Shown here: positions 53,208 to 61,999 of the stretch, in pieces
How positions within the stretch are numbered: position 1 is the first letter of the stretch
How the letters are laid out: each line of letters starts with the position of its first letter
Source: Parabacteroides chongii
GTDB lineage: Bacteria > Bacteroidota > Bacteroidia > Bacteroidales > Tannerellaceae
Assembly: GCF_029581355.1 (NCBI RefSeq)
Contig: NZ_CP120849.1
Location: forward strand, 4,372,501 to 4,436,500
Length of the DNA stretch: 64,000 nt
Reading direction: 5' to 3'
Translations under genes and position numbers: made by a program
The notes under the pieces: model-generated
Databases searched by the model: none
What the model saw: the letters and a program-made list of their open reading frames with translations, nothing else
What the model was told of the DNA's origin: nothing

Positions 53208-55022
53208 ATGAGAAAATTAGCTTTCTTATTCGTTCTCTTTCTAACAGCCGGGATGATGGCAAAGGCCGCTGACGTGACCTTTAAAGCTGTCGCTCCGAGT
53301 GCTGTTGTGATGGGGCAACAATTCAGATTAGCATACACCGTAAATGCAGAAGCGAAGGCCAGCGATCTTCGTATACCTGAACTTGCGGATTTTGATGTCC
53401 TGATGGGACCTTCTACTTCCAGTAGTATGAGTACTCAGATTATCAACGGAAATGTATCATCTGAGACGGCATTCACATTTACTTATATCCTGATGCCTAA
53501 AAAGGAAGGTACATTCAATATCGGGGCAGCATCCATAAAAGTAAAAGGAGCGAATTATACATCCAATGCGCTAAGCATTAATGTGCTTCCTCCTGATAAG
53601 GCAGCAGAAGCAGCCGGTGGTACTGGTTCCGGACAGTCCGCTTCCATAGGAAAAGACGATTATTTTGTAAGGATGGAAGTTTCCGACCGTAGTGTGTATG
53701 AGCAGGAAGGTTTTTTGGTGACGTTCAAATTGTATGCAGCGCGTATGTGCGGATTGGATAATGCTAAATTCCCGGAATTTGAAGGTTTCCTGGCACAAGA
53801 GATCGAGCAACCGGATCCACAATGGATACAAGCACATTATAATGGTCGTAATTATTTTACCGTTGTTTTGAAACAAACGGTTCTTTATCCGCAGCGTTCC
53901 GGAAAACTTACTATAGAAAGCGGGAAATTCGATGCTGTTATTCGTGTTCCGACCCAGCGGAAAATACGTAGTATCTTTGATGACTTTGCCGATACGTATG
54001 ATAATGTAAAGAAAATATTGGTTTCAAGTCCTGTTACGATCGATGTGAAAGCGTTGCCATCGGGAAAACCGGCTTCATTCTCTGGCGCAGTGGGTAATTT
54101 CACCATGACATCGGACATTAATTCCAATAATGTAAAAACAAATGATGCGGTAACGATCAAACTGAAAATTACAGGTAACGGTAATATCAAACTGATAAAG
54201 AATCCGGAAGTTGTCTTCCCGAACGATTTCGATATTTTCGATCCGAAAGTAGAAACAGACGTGAAAACGACAGCAGCCGGAGTCAGTGGTAGCAAAACGA
54301 TCGAATACATGGCTATTCCTCGTTATGCCGGCGATTTTGAAATACCGGCTATCTCTTTCTCTTATTTCGACCCTAAATCTGCCACTTATAAAACATTGAA
54401 ATCGGAACCTTATAAATTGCATGTAGAGCAGGGCGAAGGAGGAAGCAGCAGCTCTCCGGTCGTTTCAAACTTCAGTAACAAGGAAAGTGTGAAGTATCTG
54501 GGCAAAGATATTCGTTTCTTGAAAGTAAAAGACTTCAATTTCGTTGCCAATAACGACATCTTCTTCGGATCGTTCATGTATTACATGTGCTATCTCGTTC
54601 CGGCAATTTTGTTCATAGTCTTTTTCTTCATTTACCGCAAGCAGGTGAAAGAGAATTCCAATATCGCATTAGTCCGTACCAAAAAGGCCAATAAGATCGC
54701 TGTAAAGAGATTGAAGAACGCCGGTAAGCTGATGAAGGAAAACAAGAAAGAAGAGTTCTACGATGAAGTTCTACGTGCTTTGTGGGGATATCTGAGTGAT
54801 AAACTCAATATATCTCAGGCAAGCCTTACCAAGGACAATGTCGAGACCGAGTTGACCAGATATGGCGTGGATGAAGCCTTGATAAACGAATTTATGGATA
54901 TTCTGAATACCTGCGAGTTTGCCCGTTATGCACCGGCACAGGCTTCGGATGCTATGGATAAATTATATGAGTTAACCGTAGATGCCATTGGTAAGATGGA
55001 GAATACAATTAAAAAGCAATAA
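53208..55022 (+). CDS. batD: Aerotolerance protein BatD
   Basis: A 604-residue protein. I use the ATG at 53208, which gives a proper signal peptide (MRKLAFLFVLFLTAG...KAAD); the longer frame to 53169 overlaps batB/C. The periplasmic part has several Ig-like beta domains (about 25-440), followed by a TM (about 475-495) and a cytoplasmic helical tail (about 510-604). BatD is the large oxygen-tolerance protein of the operon. BatE follows after one base. Confidence 0.92.
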   Translation: MRKLAFLFVLFLTAGMMAKAADVTFKAVAPSAVVMGQQFRLAYTVNAEAKASDLRIPELADFDVLMGPSTSSSMSTQIINGNVSSETAFTFTYILMPKKEGTFNIGAASIKVKGANYTSNALSINVLPPDKAAEAAGGTGSGQSASIGKDDYFVRMEVSDRSVYEQEGFLVTFKLYAARMCGLDNAKFPEFEGFLAQEIEQPDPQWIQAHYNGRNYFTVVLKQTVLYPQRSGKLTIESGKFDAVIRVPTQRKIRSIFDDFADTYDNVKKILVSSPVTIDVKALPSGKPASFSGAVGNFTMTSDINSNNVKTNDAVTIKLKITGNGNIKLIKNPEVVFPNDFDIFDPKVETDVKTTAAGVSGSKTIEYMAIPRYAGDFEIPAISFSYFDPKSATYKTLKSEPYKLHVEQGEGGSSSSPVVSNFSNKESVKYLGKDIRFLKVKDFNFVANNDIFFGSFMYYMCYLVPAILFIVFFFIYRKQVKENSNIALVRTKKANKIAVKRLKNAGKLMKENKKEEFYDEVLRALWGYLSDKLNISQASLTKDNVETELTRYGVDEALINEFMDILNTCEFARYAPAQASDAMDKLYELTVDAIGKMENTIKKQ

Positions 55023-55023
55023 A

Positions 55024-55791
55024 ATGAAGACGAGTATAAAGATGAAAAAAATATTGTTTTTTCTATTGATTCAGTGTCTGGCATTAACAGCTTATGCGCA
55101 GGATGCAGCGATCAAAGAAGCTGAAGCTGCATATACGAAAGAGGATTATGGAAAGGCAATCGAATTATATGAAGGGATACTGAAAAGTAATGGCGATTCT
55201 CCTGAGATATTCTATAATTTGGGAAACGCCTATTATAAAGCAGGTAAGATAGCCTCTGCTATCTTGAATTACGAACGGGCACTTGCCTTGGATCCGGGTG
55301 ACAGCGATGTCCGCTTTAACCTGCAGATGGCGCGTCAGAAGACAGTTGACAAAATTGAACCTGTTGACGGATTTTTCCTGTCCAGATGGTTTGATTCTAT
55401 CCAGAATATGGGGGCAGCCGACTCATGGGCTAAAACAGGAATTGTTTGCTTCATTCTGTTTATCGGGTGTTTGATCTTATTTTTCTTTTCAAAGCAGATT
55501 CGCTTGAAGAAGGTCGGTTTCTATTTGGGAGTATTGCTTCTGTTGTGTGTGATCATTTCAAACATTTTTGCAAGAAACCAGAAGAATGAGCTTGTAAACC
55601 GTACACATGCTATCGTTTTTGCTCCAACGGTGACTGTGAAAAGTTCTCCTGATGCAAGTGGCACTGATTTGTTCATTTTGCACGAAGGAACAAAAGTCTC
55701 TGTAAAAAGTACATTGGGCGAATGGAGCGAAATTGCATTGGAAGACGGAAATGTTGGCTGGATGCCGACTAAAGATATTGAAACAATCTGA
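55024..55791 (+). CDS. batE: Aerotolerance protein BatE
   Basis: A 255-residue protein. The start is the ATG at 55024, one base after batD, or the ATG at 55042, which would begin the signal peptide directly. After the signal peptide (ending in AYAQ) come TPR repeats (about 30-100), two TM segments (about 140-165 and 172-190) and a C-terminal SH3-like domain (about 195-255, VKSSPDASGTDLFILHEGTKV). It ends in a one-base overlap (TGATG) with the PAP2 gene. Confidence 0.92.
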   Translation: MKTSIKMKKILFFLLIQCLALTAYAQDAAIKEAEAAYTKEDYGKAIELYEGILKSNGDSPEIFYNLGNAYYKAGKIASAILNYERALALDPGDSDVRFNLQMARQKTVDKIEPVDGFFLSRWFDSIQNMGAADSWAKTGIVCFILFIGCLILFFFSKQIRLKKVGFYLGVLLLLCVIISNIFARNQKNELVNRTHAIVFAPTVTVKSSPDASGTDLFILHEGTKVSVKSTLGEWSEIALEDGNVGWMPTKDIETI

Positions 55792-56477
55792 TGGTAGAAA
55801 AAATATTAGCTTACGAACGAGATTTGTTCTTCATGCTTAACGGCAGCGATTCTCCTTTTCTTGACCGCTTTATGTGGTTGTTTTCAGGAAAGGCAGTTTG
55901 GCTGCCGTTAGCAGCTTTTATATTGATCGTATTGCTGTATAAAAAGAAATGGAAAGAGTCCATTCTGATCCTGTTGGGTATAGTGCTTGTTGTCACTCTT
56001 TGTGACCAGTTTGCTTCTCATGTGTGTAAACCCATTTTTACCCGTTTCCGTCCGACTCATCATCCGGACTTTATGGATCAGGTGAAAACTGTTTTTGATT
56101 ACCGGGGAGGTAGATATGGTTTTATTTCCAGCCATGCGGCAAATGCATTTGGTTTTGCAACCTATATGTCGTTGCTTTTCCGCTACCGCTTATTTACATG
56201 GACTATTTTCCTTTGGGCAGCTCTTACTGCTTATACACGCGTTTATCTGGGAGTTCATTTTATATCAGATATCGTACCGGGAGCCATCGCCGGAGTCTTT
56301 TTCGGTTGGTTGGTATATTGGCTGTATGTAAAAGTGCATCCGGTCGTTACCGGTTCGGACGGGAAAGTCAGCGCCATCTATTCAGACAGCCGGAAACGTA
56401 TTATTGTGTATGCTATATTTATCACAACCTTGCTAATCGCCATCTTTAATGTACCTTTAGCAGGCTGGTTAAGATAA
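55791..56477 (+). CDS. PAP2-family membrane phosphatase
   Basis: A 228-residue membrane protein with about six TM segments. The three PAP2 motifs are visible: KX6RP as KPIFTRFRP, the central SSHAANAFG (PSGH-like with His), and RVYLGVHFISD (His and Asp of the third motif). It probably removes phosphate from undecaprenyl pyrophosphate or a phosphatidic acid-type lipid. It is the last gene of the Bat operon, translationally coupled to batE by a one-base overlap. Confidence 0.9.
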   Translation: MVEKILAYERDLFFMLNGSDSPFLDRFMWLFSGKAVWLPLAAFILIVLLYKKKWKESILILLGIVLVVTLCDQFASHVCKPIFTRFRPTHHPDFMDQVKTVFDYRGGRYGFISSHAANAFGFATYMSLLFRYRLFTWTIFLWAALTAYTRVYLGVHFISDIVPGAIAGVFFGWLVYWLYVKVHPVVTGSDGKVSAIYSDSRKRIIVYAIFITTLLIAIFNVPLAGWLR

Positions 56478-56627
56478 AGTTAATTTGTAGCAGAGTTTTG
56501 TACATGTCGTAAAGCATGTTTGTTTATGAGCTGATTTTAACTAAATAATTTGTGGCTCTGATATATATTGTTTAAGTTAGTGCCATAAATAATTAACCGA
56601 AGTATTAACCTTCAAAATAAAGGAACC

Positions 56628-56903
56628 ATGACAAAGACAATCACTTTTAATGAATTGCGCAGAATTAAAGACCGTTTGCCTGACGGTAGTACTCATCGTA
56701 TCGCAGATGAGTTAGGTTTAGCAGTTGAAACTGTCCGTAATTATTTTGGTGGATATAATTATAAAGATGGTAAAAGCTGTGGGATACACATCGAACCGGG
56801 TCCTGATGGCGGTTTGGTAGTATTAGATGACACAACAATATTTGAACGTGCTTTACAGATACTGGCAGAAACAGAAGGCGTATCGGAAGCACAACAGGCG
56901 TAA
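56628..56903 (+). CDS. Small HTH DNA-binding protein
   Basis: A 91-residue protein with a helix-turn-helix-like segment at about 19-40 (STHRIADELGLAVETVRNYFGG), followed by a short beta hairpin and an acidic C-terminus. The pattern resembles small DNA-binding proteins found widely in Bacteroidales; target unknown. It stands alone, 150 bases after the PAP2 gene, with a strong terminator directly downstream. Confidence 0.8.
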   Translation: MTKTITFNELRRIKDRLPDGSTHRIADELGLAVETVRNYFGGYNYKDGKSCGIHIEPGPDGGLVVLDDTTIFERALQILAETEGVSEAQQA

Positions 56904-56920
56904 AGAAATTTACAGTACAT

Positions 56921-56968
56921 AAAAAATCCCATAGCTGACTGAACAAAAACGCTGTGGGATTTTTTTAT
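56921..56968 (+). terminator. Terminator after the HTH gene
   Basis: AAAAAATCCCATAGC pairs with GCTGTGGGATTTTTT (one mismatch), with T residues after the stem. A-rich and T-rich flanks suggest it may act on both strands. Confidence 0.8.
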
Positions 56969-57012
56969 TAATATACATTTTCCGATTGTTTAATCTATAA
57001 AAACACACCAGT

Positions 57013-58125
57013 ATGGAAGATAAATTAGTAACATTGGCTATTCACACGTTCGAGAAAGCACAAATCCTGAAAACAATACTTGAGACGGAAGGAATTGAAG
57101 TTTATATACATAATGTAAATCAGATTCAACCGGTTGTTTCAGCAGGTGTTCGTGTGAGAATTAAGGAGAGTGATCTGCCCCATGCCTTGCGCATTATTGA
57201 GGACAGCAAATGGCTTAGTGAGGATGCTCCGGAAGAAGTTGCAGCCCAGCAGGTAAAGAAGATCCTGATCCCGGTTGATTTTTCTGATTATTCCATTAAG
57301 GCTTGTGAGCTGGGTATCAATTATGCTTATCATGCAGGTGCAGAAGTCATGATCATGCATGCCTATTTCAGTCCCTATTTCCCTTCGGCAATTCCTATGG
57401 GAGATACACTGGCTTACCAGGTGAATGAAGAAGAGTCTGTACAGAATGTGTTGAAACGTGTACAGATCGATATGGAAAATATCTGTACTTTGATCAACCG
57501 TAAAATACAGTCTGGCGAATTACCGAAAGTAAAATATAATTATATACTTCGGGAAGGCTTGCCTGAAGAAGAAATTTTGGCTTATTGCAAAGAATATCAT
57601 CCAACGCTTATTGTCATGGGTACGCGTGGAAAGAGCCAGAAAGAAATGGATCTGATCGGCAGTGTCACAGGTGAAGTAATCGAGGTTAATAAGGTTCCGG
57701 TTCTGGCTATTCCTGAAAACGTACGGTTCAATGATTTAAGCGAAGCCAAGAATATCGCATTTGCAACTTCTTTCAATCAGCGTGACCTGGTAGCTTTCGA
57801 CGAGTTTATGGAATTAGTGAAAGGATATGATATTCAGATTCACCTGTTCAATATATCGACCAGTAAAAATGAATGGAATGAAATACGTTTAACGGGTGTC
57901 CGTGAATATTTCCAAAAACAATATCCGGATGCGAATATCACTTATTCAGTATTGGCTGACGGTGATTTATTACTGGCTATTGAAAAGTTCGTGCGTGACG
58001 AGCAGATCGATGTAATAGCATTAAGCACATATCGCCGGAATATCCTGGCGCGTATGTTCAATCCGTCTATAGCACGTAAGATGTTGTTCCATACAGATAC
58101 GCCATTGCTGGTGATGCATGCTTAA
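57013..58125 (+). CDS. Tandem universal stress protein with N-terminal DUF2007 domain
   Basis: A 370-residue cytoplasmic protein. Residues about 1-70 are a DUF2007-like signal-transducer domain (with IHTFEKAQILKTILETEGI). Two universal stress protein domains follow: about 85-230, with the ATP-type motif GTRGKSQKEMDLIGSVTGEV, and about 240-370, where that motif is degenerate. Only the first domain is likely to bind nucleotide. It is a single-gene unit following the terminator at 56921. Confidence 0.88.
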   Translation: MEDKLVTLAIHTFEKAQILKTILETEGIEVYIHNVNQIQPVVSAGVRVRIKESDLPHALRIIEDSKWLSEDAPEEVAAQQVKKILIPVDFSDYSIKACELGINYAYHAGAEVMIMHAYFSPYFPSAIPMGDTLAYQVNEEESVQNVLKRVQIDMENICTLINRKIQSGELPKVKYNYILREGLPEEEILAYCKEYHPTLIVMGTRGKSQKEMDLIGSVTGEVIEVNKVPVLAIPENVRFNDLSEAKNIAFATSFNQRDLVAFDEFMELVKGYDIQIHLFNISTSKNEWNEIRLTGVREYFQKQYPDANITYSVLADGDLLLAIEKFVRDEQIDVIALSTYRRNILARMFNPSIARKMLFHTDTPLLVMHA

Positions 58126-58182
58126 AAAAGGACATAGGTTTATATCTATGAAAGATTTTTTTGTACAATAGTTGATTTTTTG

Positions 58183-58212
58183 TTGCTCATGAACTAATTA
58201 TTTATATTTTTG
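58183..58212 (+). promoter_or_regulatory. Promoter of the histone H1-like gene
   Basis: A TTG box (58183-58185), 19-base spacer and TATTTTTG (58205-58212) match the Bacteroidales -33/-7 layout. The ATG follows 37 bases later. Confidence 0.6.
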
Positions 58213-58248
58213 TGCTTCGATTTAATAATAAAGAAAATCAAAAGTAAA

Positions 58249-58422
58249 ATGAAAGAGTTAGTAGACAAAATCAATGTAGCAATTGAAGAGTTTAGCACAA
58301 ATGCTAAAGCACAGGTTGAAAATGGTAACAAGGCAGCAGGTACACGTGCTCGCAAGGCTTCTTTGGAACTAGAGAAGTTGCTGAAAGAATTTAGAAAAGC
58401 ATCTATCGAAGCATCTAAATAG
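58249..58422 (+). CDS. Histone H1-like protein (Hc1 family)
   Basis: A 57-residue Lys/Ala-rich helical protein (MKELVDKINVAIEEFSTNAK at the start) of the Hc1 type. Start chosen at the ATG at 58249; an upstream in-frame ATG lies before it but within the promoter leader. Members in Bacteroidales are small nucleoid-associated proteins without the long basic tail of chlamydial Hc1. It is flanked by its own promoter and a terminator. Confidence 0.85.
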   Translation: MKELVDKINVAIEEFSTNAKAQVENGNKAAGTRARKASLELEKLLKEFRKASIEASK

Positions 58423-58442
58423 AATTTTATTTCAGTTATAGG

Positions 58443-58480
58443 AAAGGTGGTTATCTGTTTATGGTAATCACCTTTTTCGT
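58443..58480 (+). terminator. Terminator after the histone H1-like gene
   Basis: AAAGGTGGTTA (58443-58453) pairs with TAATCACCTTT, followed by TTCGTTTT. It lies 21 bases after the stop. Confidence 0.72.
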
Positions 58481-58605
58481 TTTATGAATATCAATCACTC
58501 CGAATATCTGTTTCGAAAAAAGACATTATGCATATGAACAATGTGAATTTAAGATTGTTAGATGAAAGATAAAACAATATTAATCAATCTAAAAGAATAG
58601 AAAGT

Positions 58606-58770
58606 ATGATACCTAACACTGAATTGGAAAATGGTAAAGTAGAATTGATCCGTGAAATACTTGATATCAACGATATGCACGATATCGACTTGCTTAAAGA
58701 ATACAATAAAGAACTGACCGATTCTTTAAGTATACAGGAAGTCGCCTCAGGCATGGAAAGTACCGACTGA
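58606..58770 (+). CDS. Small acidic protein (54 residues), unknown function
   Basis: A short gene starting at the ATG at 58606 (MIPNTELENGKVELIREILD...) and ending in TGA at 58770. It encodes an acidic, helical peptide with repeated D-I-N-D-M-H-D-I-D character. A purine-rich AAAAGAATAGAAAG precedes the start and a palindromic terminator follows, which supports expression. No known family is recognised; such small acidic proteins can be toxin antagonists or regulators, but nothing shows that here. Confidence 0.55.
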   Translation: MIPNTELENGKVELIREILDINDMHDIDLLKEYNKELTDSLSIQEVASGMESTD

Positions 58771-58800
58771 AAACTCTTCCCTTTTTATAAATAATGATCA

Positions 58801-58840
58801 TACAAAAAACGCAATCTGAAAATAGGTTGCGTTTTTTGTA
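58801..58840. terminator. Bidirectional terminator
   Basis: TACAAAAAACGCAATC (58801-58816) pairs with GGTTGCGTTTTTTGTA (58825-58840) in a nearly perfect palindrome with A-tract and T-tract on either side, so it may work in both directions. Confidence 0.75.
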
Positions 58841-58847
58841 TAGATAC

Positions 58848-58965
58848 ACCAAATAGTTACGTAGCATCCCGCCGGGTGTTGCGCAGCTTTTTGTGTGTCT
58901 AAGAGTACCTTTTCCCTCTTCGAGAGGGGGCAGGGGGTGTGTAAGTTTTGAATTGTTAATGTGCG
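58848..58965 (+). repeat. Leader repeat, unit 1 (second copy at 62949)
   Basis: A stretch starting ACCAAATAGTTACGTAGC, through GTTGCGCAGCTTTTTGTGTGTCT and CCTCTTCGAGAGGGGGCAGGGGGTG, recurs at 62949-63068 with a few substitutions. It contains the palindrome CCCTCTTCGAGAGGG. It forms the upstream part of the duplicated fimbrillin module. Confidence 0.75.
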
Positions 58966-58986
58966 TAAAAAAAGGAAAGAGAGAGT

Positions 58987-59193
58987 ATGAAAAATGAAGC
59001 AAAAATAAAAAAGAATGATTTTGAGCAATCAAATGAAATTCAAAACGATAGGAGAAGAATGAAAATCTCTTTCTTACCGAGAAAGAGAGCGGGTATCAAA
59101 ATGCTTGAAAAACTAGCATTATTGGGCGCTAAAGTAGCAACTTTTAACGACAGGAGCAACGTTTTAGGGTACTTATTTGATACAATTTATTAA
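58987..59193 (+). CDS. Short ORF spanning the left inverted repeat, unit 1
   Basis: A 68-codon frame beginning MKNEAKIKKNDFEQ, preceded by GGAAAGAGAG, a fair ribosome-binding site. The codons for about residues 27-35 form the left 25-bp inverted repeat, and the rest lies in the presumed invertible segment. A homologous 68-codon frame is intact in unit 2 (63090-63296), with substitutions but no frameshift. This may reflect a real peptide or simply the recent duplication. If the segment flips, the frame would end after about 7 new residues. Confidence 0.4.
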   Translation: MKNEAKIKKNDFEQSNEIQNDRRRMKISFLPRKRAGIKMLEKLALLGAKVATFNDRSNVLGYLFDTIY

Positions 59194-59316
59194 AGTTAAA
59201 ATATGTCTACTCCATAAGCCTAATGCGAAAACGTATTTTTATTGCATCTAACTGGCTGTAAAACAGCAGTTAATGAGAGGGATCAAAATTGGCTCTCTTT
59301 CTCGGTAAGAAAGAGA
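59066..59316. promoter_or_regulatory. Predicted invertible promoter segment, unit 1
   Basis: Perfect 25-bp inverted repeats (59066-59090 and 59292-59316, core TCTTACCGAGAAAG) flank 201 bp. Inside, on the minus strand, a TTG box (59159-59157), 20-base spacer and TACTTTAG (59136-59129; one mismatch to TAnnTTTG) make the best promoter match, pointing away from the fimbrillin gene. Inversion would point it toward the gene, with about 110 bases of leader. Confidence 0.65.
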
Positions 59317-59370
59317 GAGTTGAAAAAGTCGGAAAACTCATAAATGATGTAGTGAAAAAAGGTAAACGGA

Positions 59371-61752
59371 ATGGGACATATAGGCAGTAAATTACAAAAA
59401 CAAGGAGTTCTTATAGTACTCTTTACATTGGTATTAATAAACGCAAGTTGCGATGGACACATCGACAATTCAGCTGTGAATCCGACGGATGAAAAGAAGG
59501 TAGAAGTCAGCATGGCTATCGGCTTTGCCGACGAAGCTGATGCCTGTAATCTGTCTGCCTCTACCAAGGCAAATGCAAAAGGGAAAGGCGCATTCGATGT
59601 GGAGTTGGTTCCGACAGCGACAACCCGTGCGGATGCGGCTAAACCGGATAAACTCTATAGGCTGGAGATTCGTCAATACAAACAAAATGGCGAATGTTAT
59701 ACCGGCAGTGGTCAAGATCCTACCGATCGGGAAATCGGTAAACGTCTTACTGTGTCATTGACGAAAGATGCCGACTGTCAGCTAGTTTTTGTTGCCTGGG
59801 GAAAAGATAGTCCAAAGTTGTTAGGAAAAATAGCTCTTTCCGAAGCACAGGAAATATCAATCGATGCAGCTACAATCAATGCTATTTCCACGGCTGATAT
59901 GTCTCAAATGCCTTACGTTCTCCATCTGAAACATGTCAATGTGACAAGTGGAGGTAAGATTACCAGTCCCGATGGTGAAGATGTCCGCATCCTTCTCAAA
60001 CGACTGGCTACCCGATTAAATATTTTCTGGAATTATAATGTGCCTAATTATGACTTGAAGCAGATCATCCTGCAAAGTATCCCTCGTAATTATAAGGTAG
60101 TACCAGCTCCTGATGAAAAGAGCATGAATACAACATACCCTTCAGTTATGGATCAATATATGGATATTCAGTTGACAGACGCTCAGATAAGTGCAGCCGA
60201 TAAAAGTTGTTCCTGCTGGGTTCCTGCTAACGTGCGTGGTATCAACACCGTCTCCAACGGTCCGCAATATCGTATCAAGGAGAATGCGCCGGTGGGTAGT
60301 TCTTACGTTAGTTTTATTGCAGCTAATACCTCGGATGGAAAAAAGAAACTCAACTATCGCGTCTACTTGGGAGGAAAAGATTATTCCGATTACAATCTGA
60401 ATGAAAATACGGACTATAGCTATAAGATCAGTTTCAACCATACCGGTTTGCCAGTCGACGACAAACGCGTGACGATTATCGACCCTATACCGGCTTCAGA
60501 CAACAATGAGAATTTCGTCCCGACCGCCAACTGTTTCATGGTGGCTCCCGGTGGTGCGTTCTGTTTCAATCCTTACAAATATTATGTCAATGGAAGTATC
60601 TCCGAGAATGAATTATTGAAAGGATGGTGCGCTTCCAGTAAAATCAAATCAGTAAAAGTTTTGTGGCAAACGAAAGAGAACGGCGACGTAGGCGACCCGG
60701 TACTGGGAGTAGTCAACTCTTTGGACGACCATACGAATATCGTCGACCTAAAAGATGGAGACGATTTCGACAAAGCGCGTATCTATTGTCGTGTCGCCCC
60801 GAATACCACCGGAGGAAGTGGTTTGATAGCTGCTTATGATGGTGATAATGGAACAGGCAATATCCTTTGGAGCTGGCATGTTTGGGTGACGGATTACAAT
60901 CCAGACCCAAGAGGTTCGAATAATGTATTAACTCCGGAGAATAGGCGGAAACAGGTTTACAAATTGAATGGAACTAGCCAATTACCAATGATGGATCGTA
61001 ATCTAGGAGCTGTAGCCGGTTATTTGACTGTCCCCCAATTGGAACAGGACCGTTCCAAAGCAAATGGTTTCATGTATCAATGGGGCAGAAAAGATATGTT
61101 CCGGAGCAGTTATACAATAAAGTTCATACCCTCAATAGATGTTCCAGAAGTGATAGAATCCCCATTAGATGGTGTATTAAGTTGTTATCGGGGTGATGGT
61201 ATCACTTTTGCATCCTTGACTTTCGATTTCAAGAATAGCGTAACTTATGAAGTAGCTTATAAAAATCCGGAGATACTATATAAACCGTCAGGTAATTTTT
61301 CATGGACATCACAGCGTAATAATGATTACTATAACTCATGGGGAATGGAAGGAGATAAAGGTTTACACGATCCATGTCCGGTAGGCTGGAGAGTTTGTAA
61401 GAAAGAGGATTTCTATCCATTATATACTCAGGCAAACACCAACGGAAGATTAAATATAGTAGCTGGAAGTAATGTAAATAACGATGGGGGATATTTAATA
61501 TCTTATAATGAAGATGATAGAACGCAAGGGTCTTATTTTAGATTACCAGGTTACTGGATGGGGAATGTCTTTGGGTATATAGGAACATTCGGTTATTATT
61601 GGACTCGTGATAATGGCAAGGGCTCTGGAGGATATAATGGGAATAGTGGATACCCTCTGCGTTTAAAAACGGCGGATACAAACTGGAACATGAAAGTGGG
61701 AGGCGTTGAACAGGAGGCTCTTTTAGTCCGTTGCATCCAGGAGCGGGAGTAA
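59371..61752 (+). CDS. Fimbrillin-type surface lipoprotein (DUF4906-like) with FISUMP-like C-terminus
   Basis: A 793-residue lipoprotein with signal peptide and Cys in INASC (Cys27). The N-terminal half (about 45-380) has the beta-sandwich character of Bacteroidales fimbrillin/Mfa-like subunits; residues about 385-500 continue the DUF4906 pattern. The C-terminal part (about 540-793), with LPMMDRNLGA, GFMYQWGRKD and HDPCPVGWRVCKKEDF, resembles the FISUMP (Fibrobacter major paralogous) domain seen in tip-like adhesins. It is probably a cell-surface fimbrial tip or adhesin. It lies 55 bases after the right inverted repeat. Confidence 0.82.
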   Translation: MGHIGSKLQKQGVLIVLFTLVLINASCDGHIDNSAVNPTDEKKVEVSMAIGFADEADACNLSASTKANAKGKGAFDVELVPTATTRADAAKPDKLYRLEIRQYKQNGECYTGSGQDPTDREIGKRLTVSLTKDADCQLVFVAWGKDSPKLLGKIALSEAQEISIDAATINAISTADMSQMPYVLHLKHVNVTSGGKITSPDGEDVRILLKRLATRLNIFWNYNVPNYDLKQIILQSIPRNYKVVPAPDEKSMNTTYPSVMDQYMDIQLTDAQISAADKSCSCWVPANVRGINTVSNGPQYRIKENAPVGSSYVSFIAANTSDGKKKLNYRVYLGGKDYSDYNLNENTDYSYKISFNHTGLPVDDKRVTIIDPIPASDNNENFVPTANCFMVAPGGAFCFNPYKYYVNGSISENELLKGWCASSKIKSVKVLWQTKENGDVGDPVLGVVNSLDDHTNIVDLKDGDDFDKARIYCRVAPNTTGGSGLIAAYDGDNGTGNILWSWHVWVTDYNPDPRGSNNVLTPENRRKQVYKLNGTSQLPMMDRNLGAVAGYLTVPQLEQDRSKANGFMYQWGRKDMFRSSYTIKFIPSIDVPEVIESPLDGVLSCYRGDGITFASLTFDFKNSVTYEVAYKNPEILYKPSGNFSWTSQRNNDYYNSWGMEGDKGLHDPCPVGWRVCKKEDFYPLYTQANTNGRLNIVAGSNVNNDGGYLISYNEDDRTQGSYFRLPGYWMGNVFGYIGTFGYYWTRDNGKGSGGYNGNSGYPLRLKTADTNWNMKVGGVEQEALLVRCIQERE

Positions 61753-61999
61753 CAAGATAAATAACACCCGGCGTAAGTTGGACTCAAAACAAGATATAAG
61801 ATCCTCCCCGGACCTGCCAGCAACCGGGGCAAACGAGTTCTTTGACATGATGAGATTGATAAAAGGAGGGGAGTAATACCTATCCGGATAGCGATTGATA
61901 AATTTGCTTATAAAATAGTGACAAATATTCTACATCGTATGAAAATAAAAGTATATATTTGTCGCACGTCCAATATCGGATGTACAAAACTATTTAGCT
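61753..61999. other. Intergenic stretch between fimbrillin and transposase-like gene
   Basis: No gene is recognised. A short open tail in the +1 frame ends near 61877 (FFDMMRLIKGGE) but lacks a start. A -7 box (TATATTTG, 61954-61961) lies 39 bases before the next gene. Confidence 0.5.
61954..61961 (+). promoter_or_regulatory. -7 promoter box of the transposase-like gene
   Basis: TATATTTG matches the consensus TAnnTTTG, 39 bases before the ATG at 62000. Confidence 0.5.

Noticed and set aside
61753..61880. Open +1 frame tail after the fimbrillin gene ending FFDMMRLIKGGE
   Set aside because: No start codon or ribosome-binding site belongs to it other than a very late ATG; it is probably chance or a degraded remnant.
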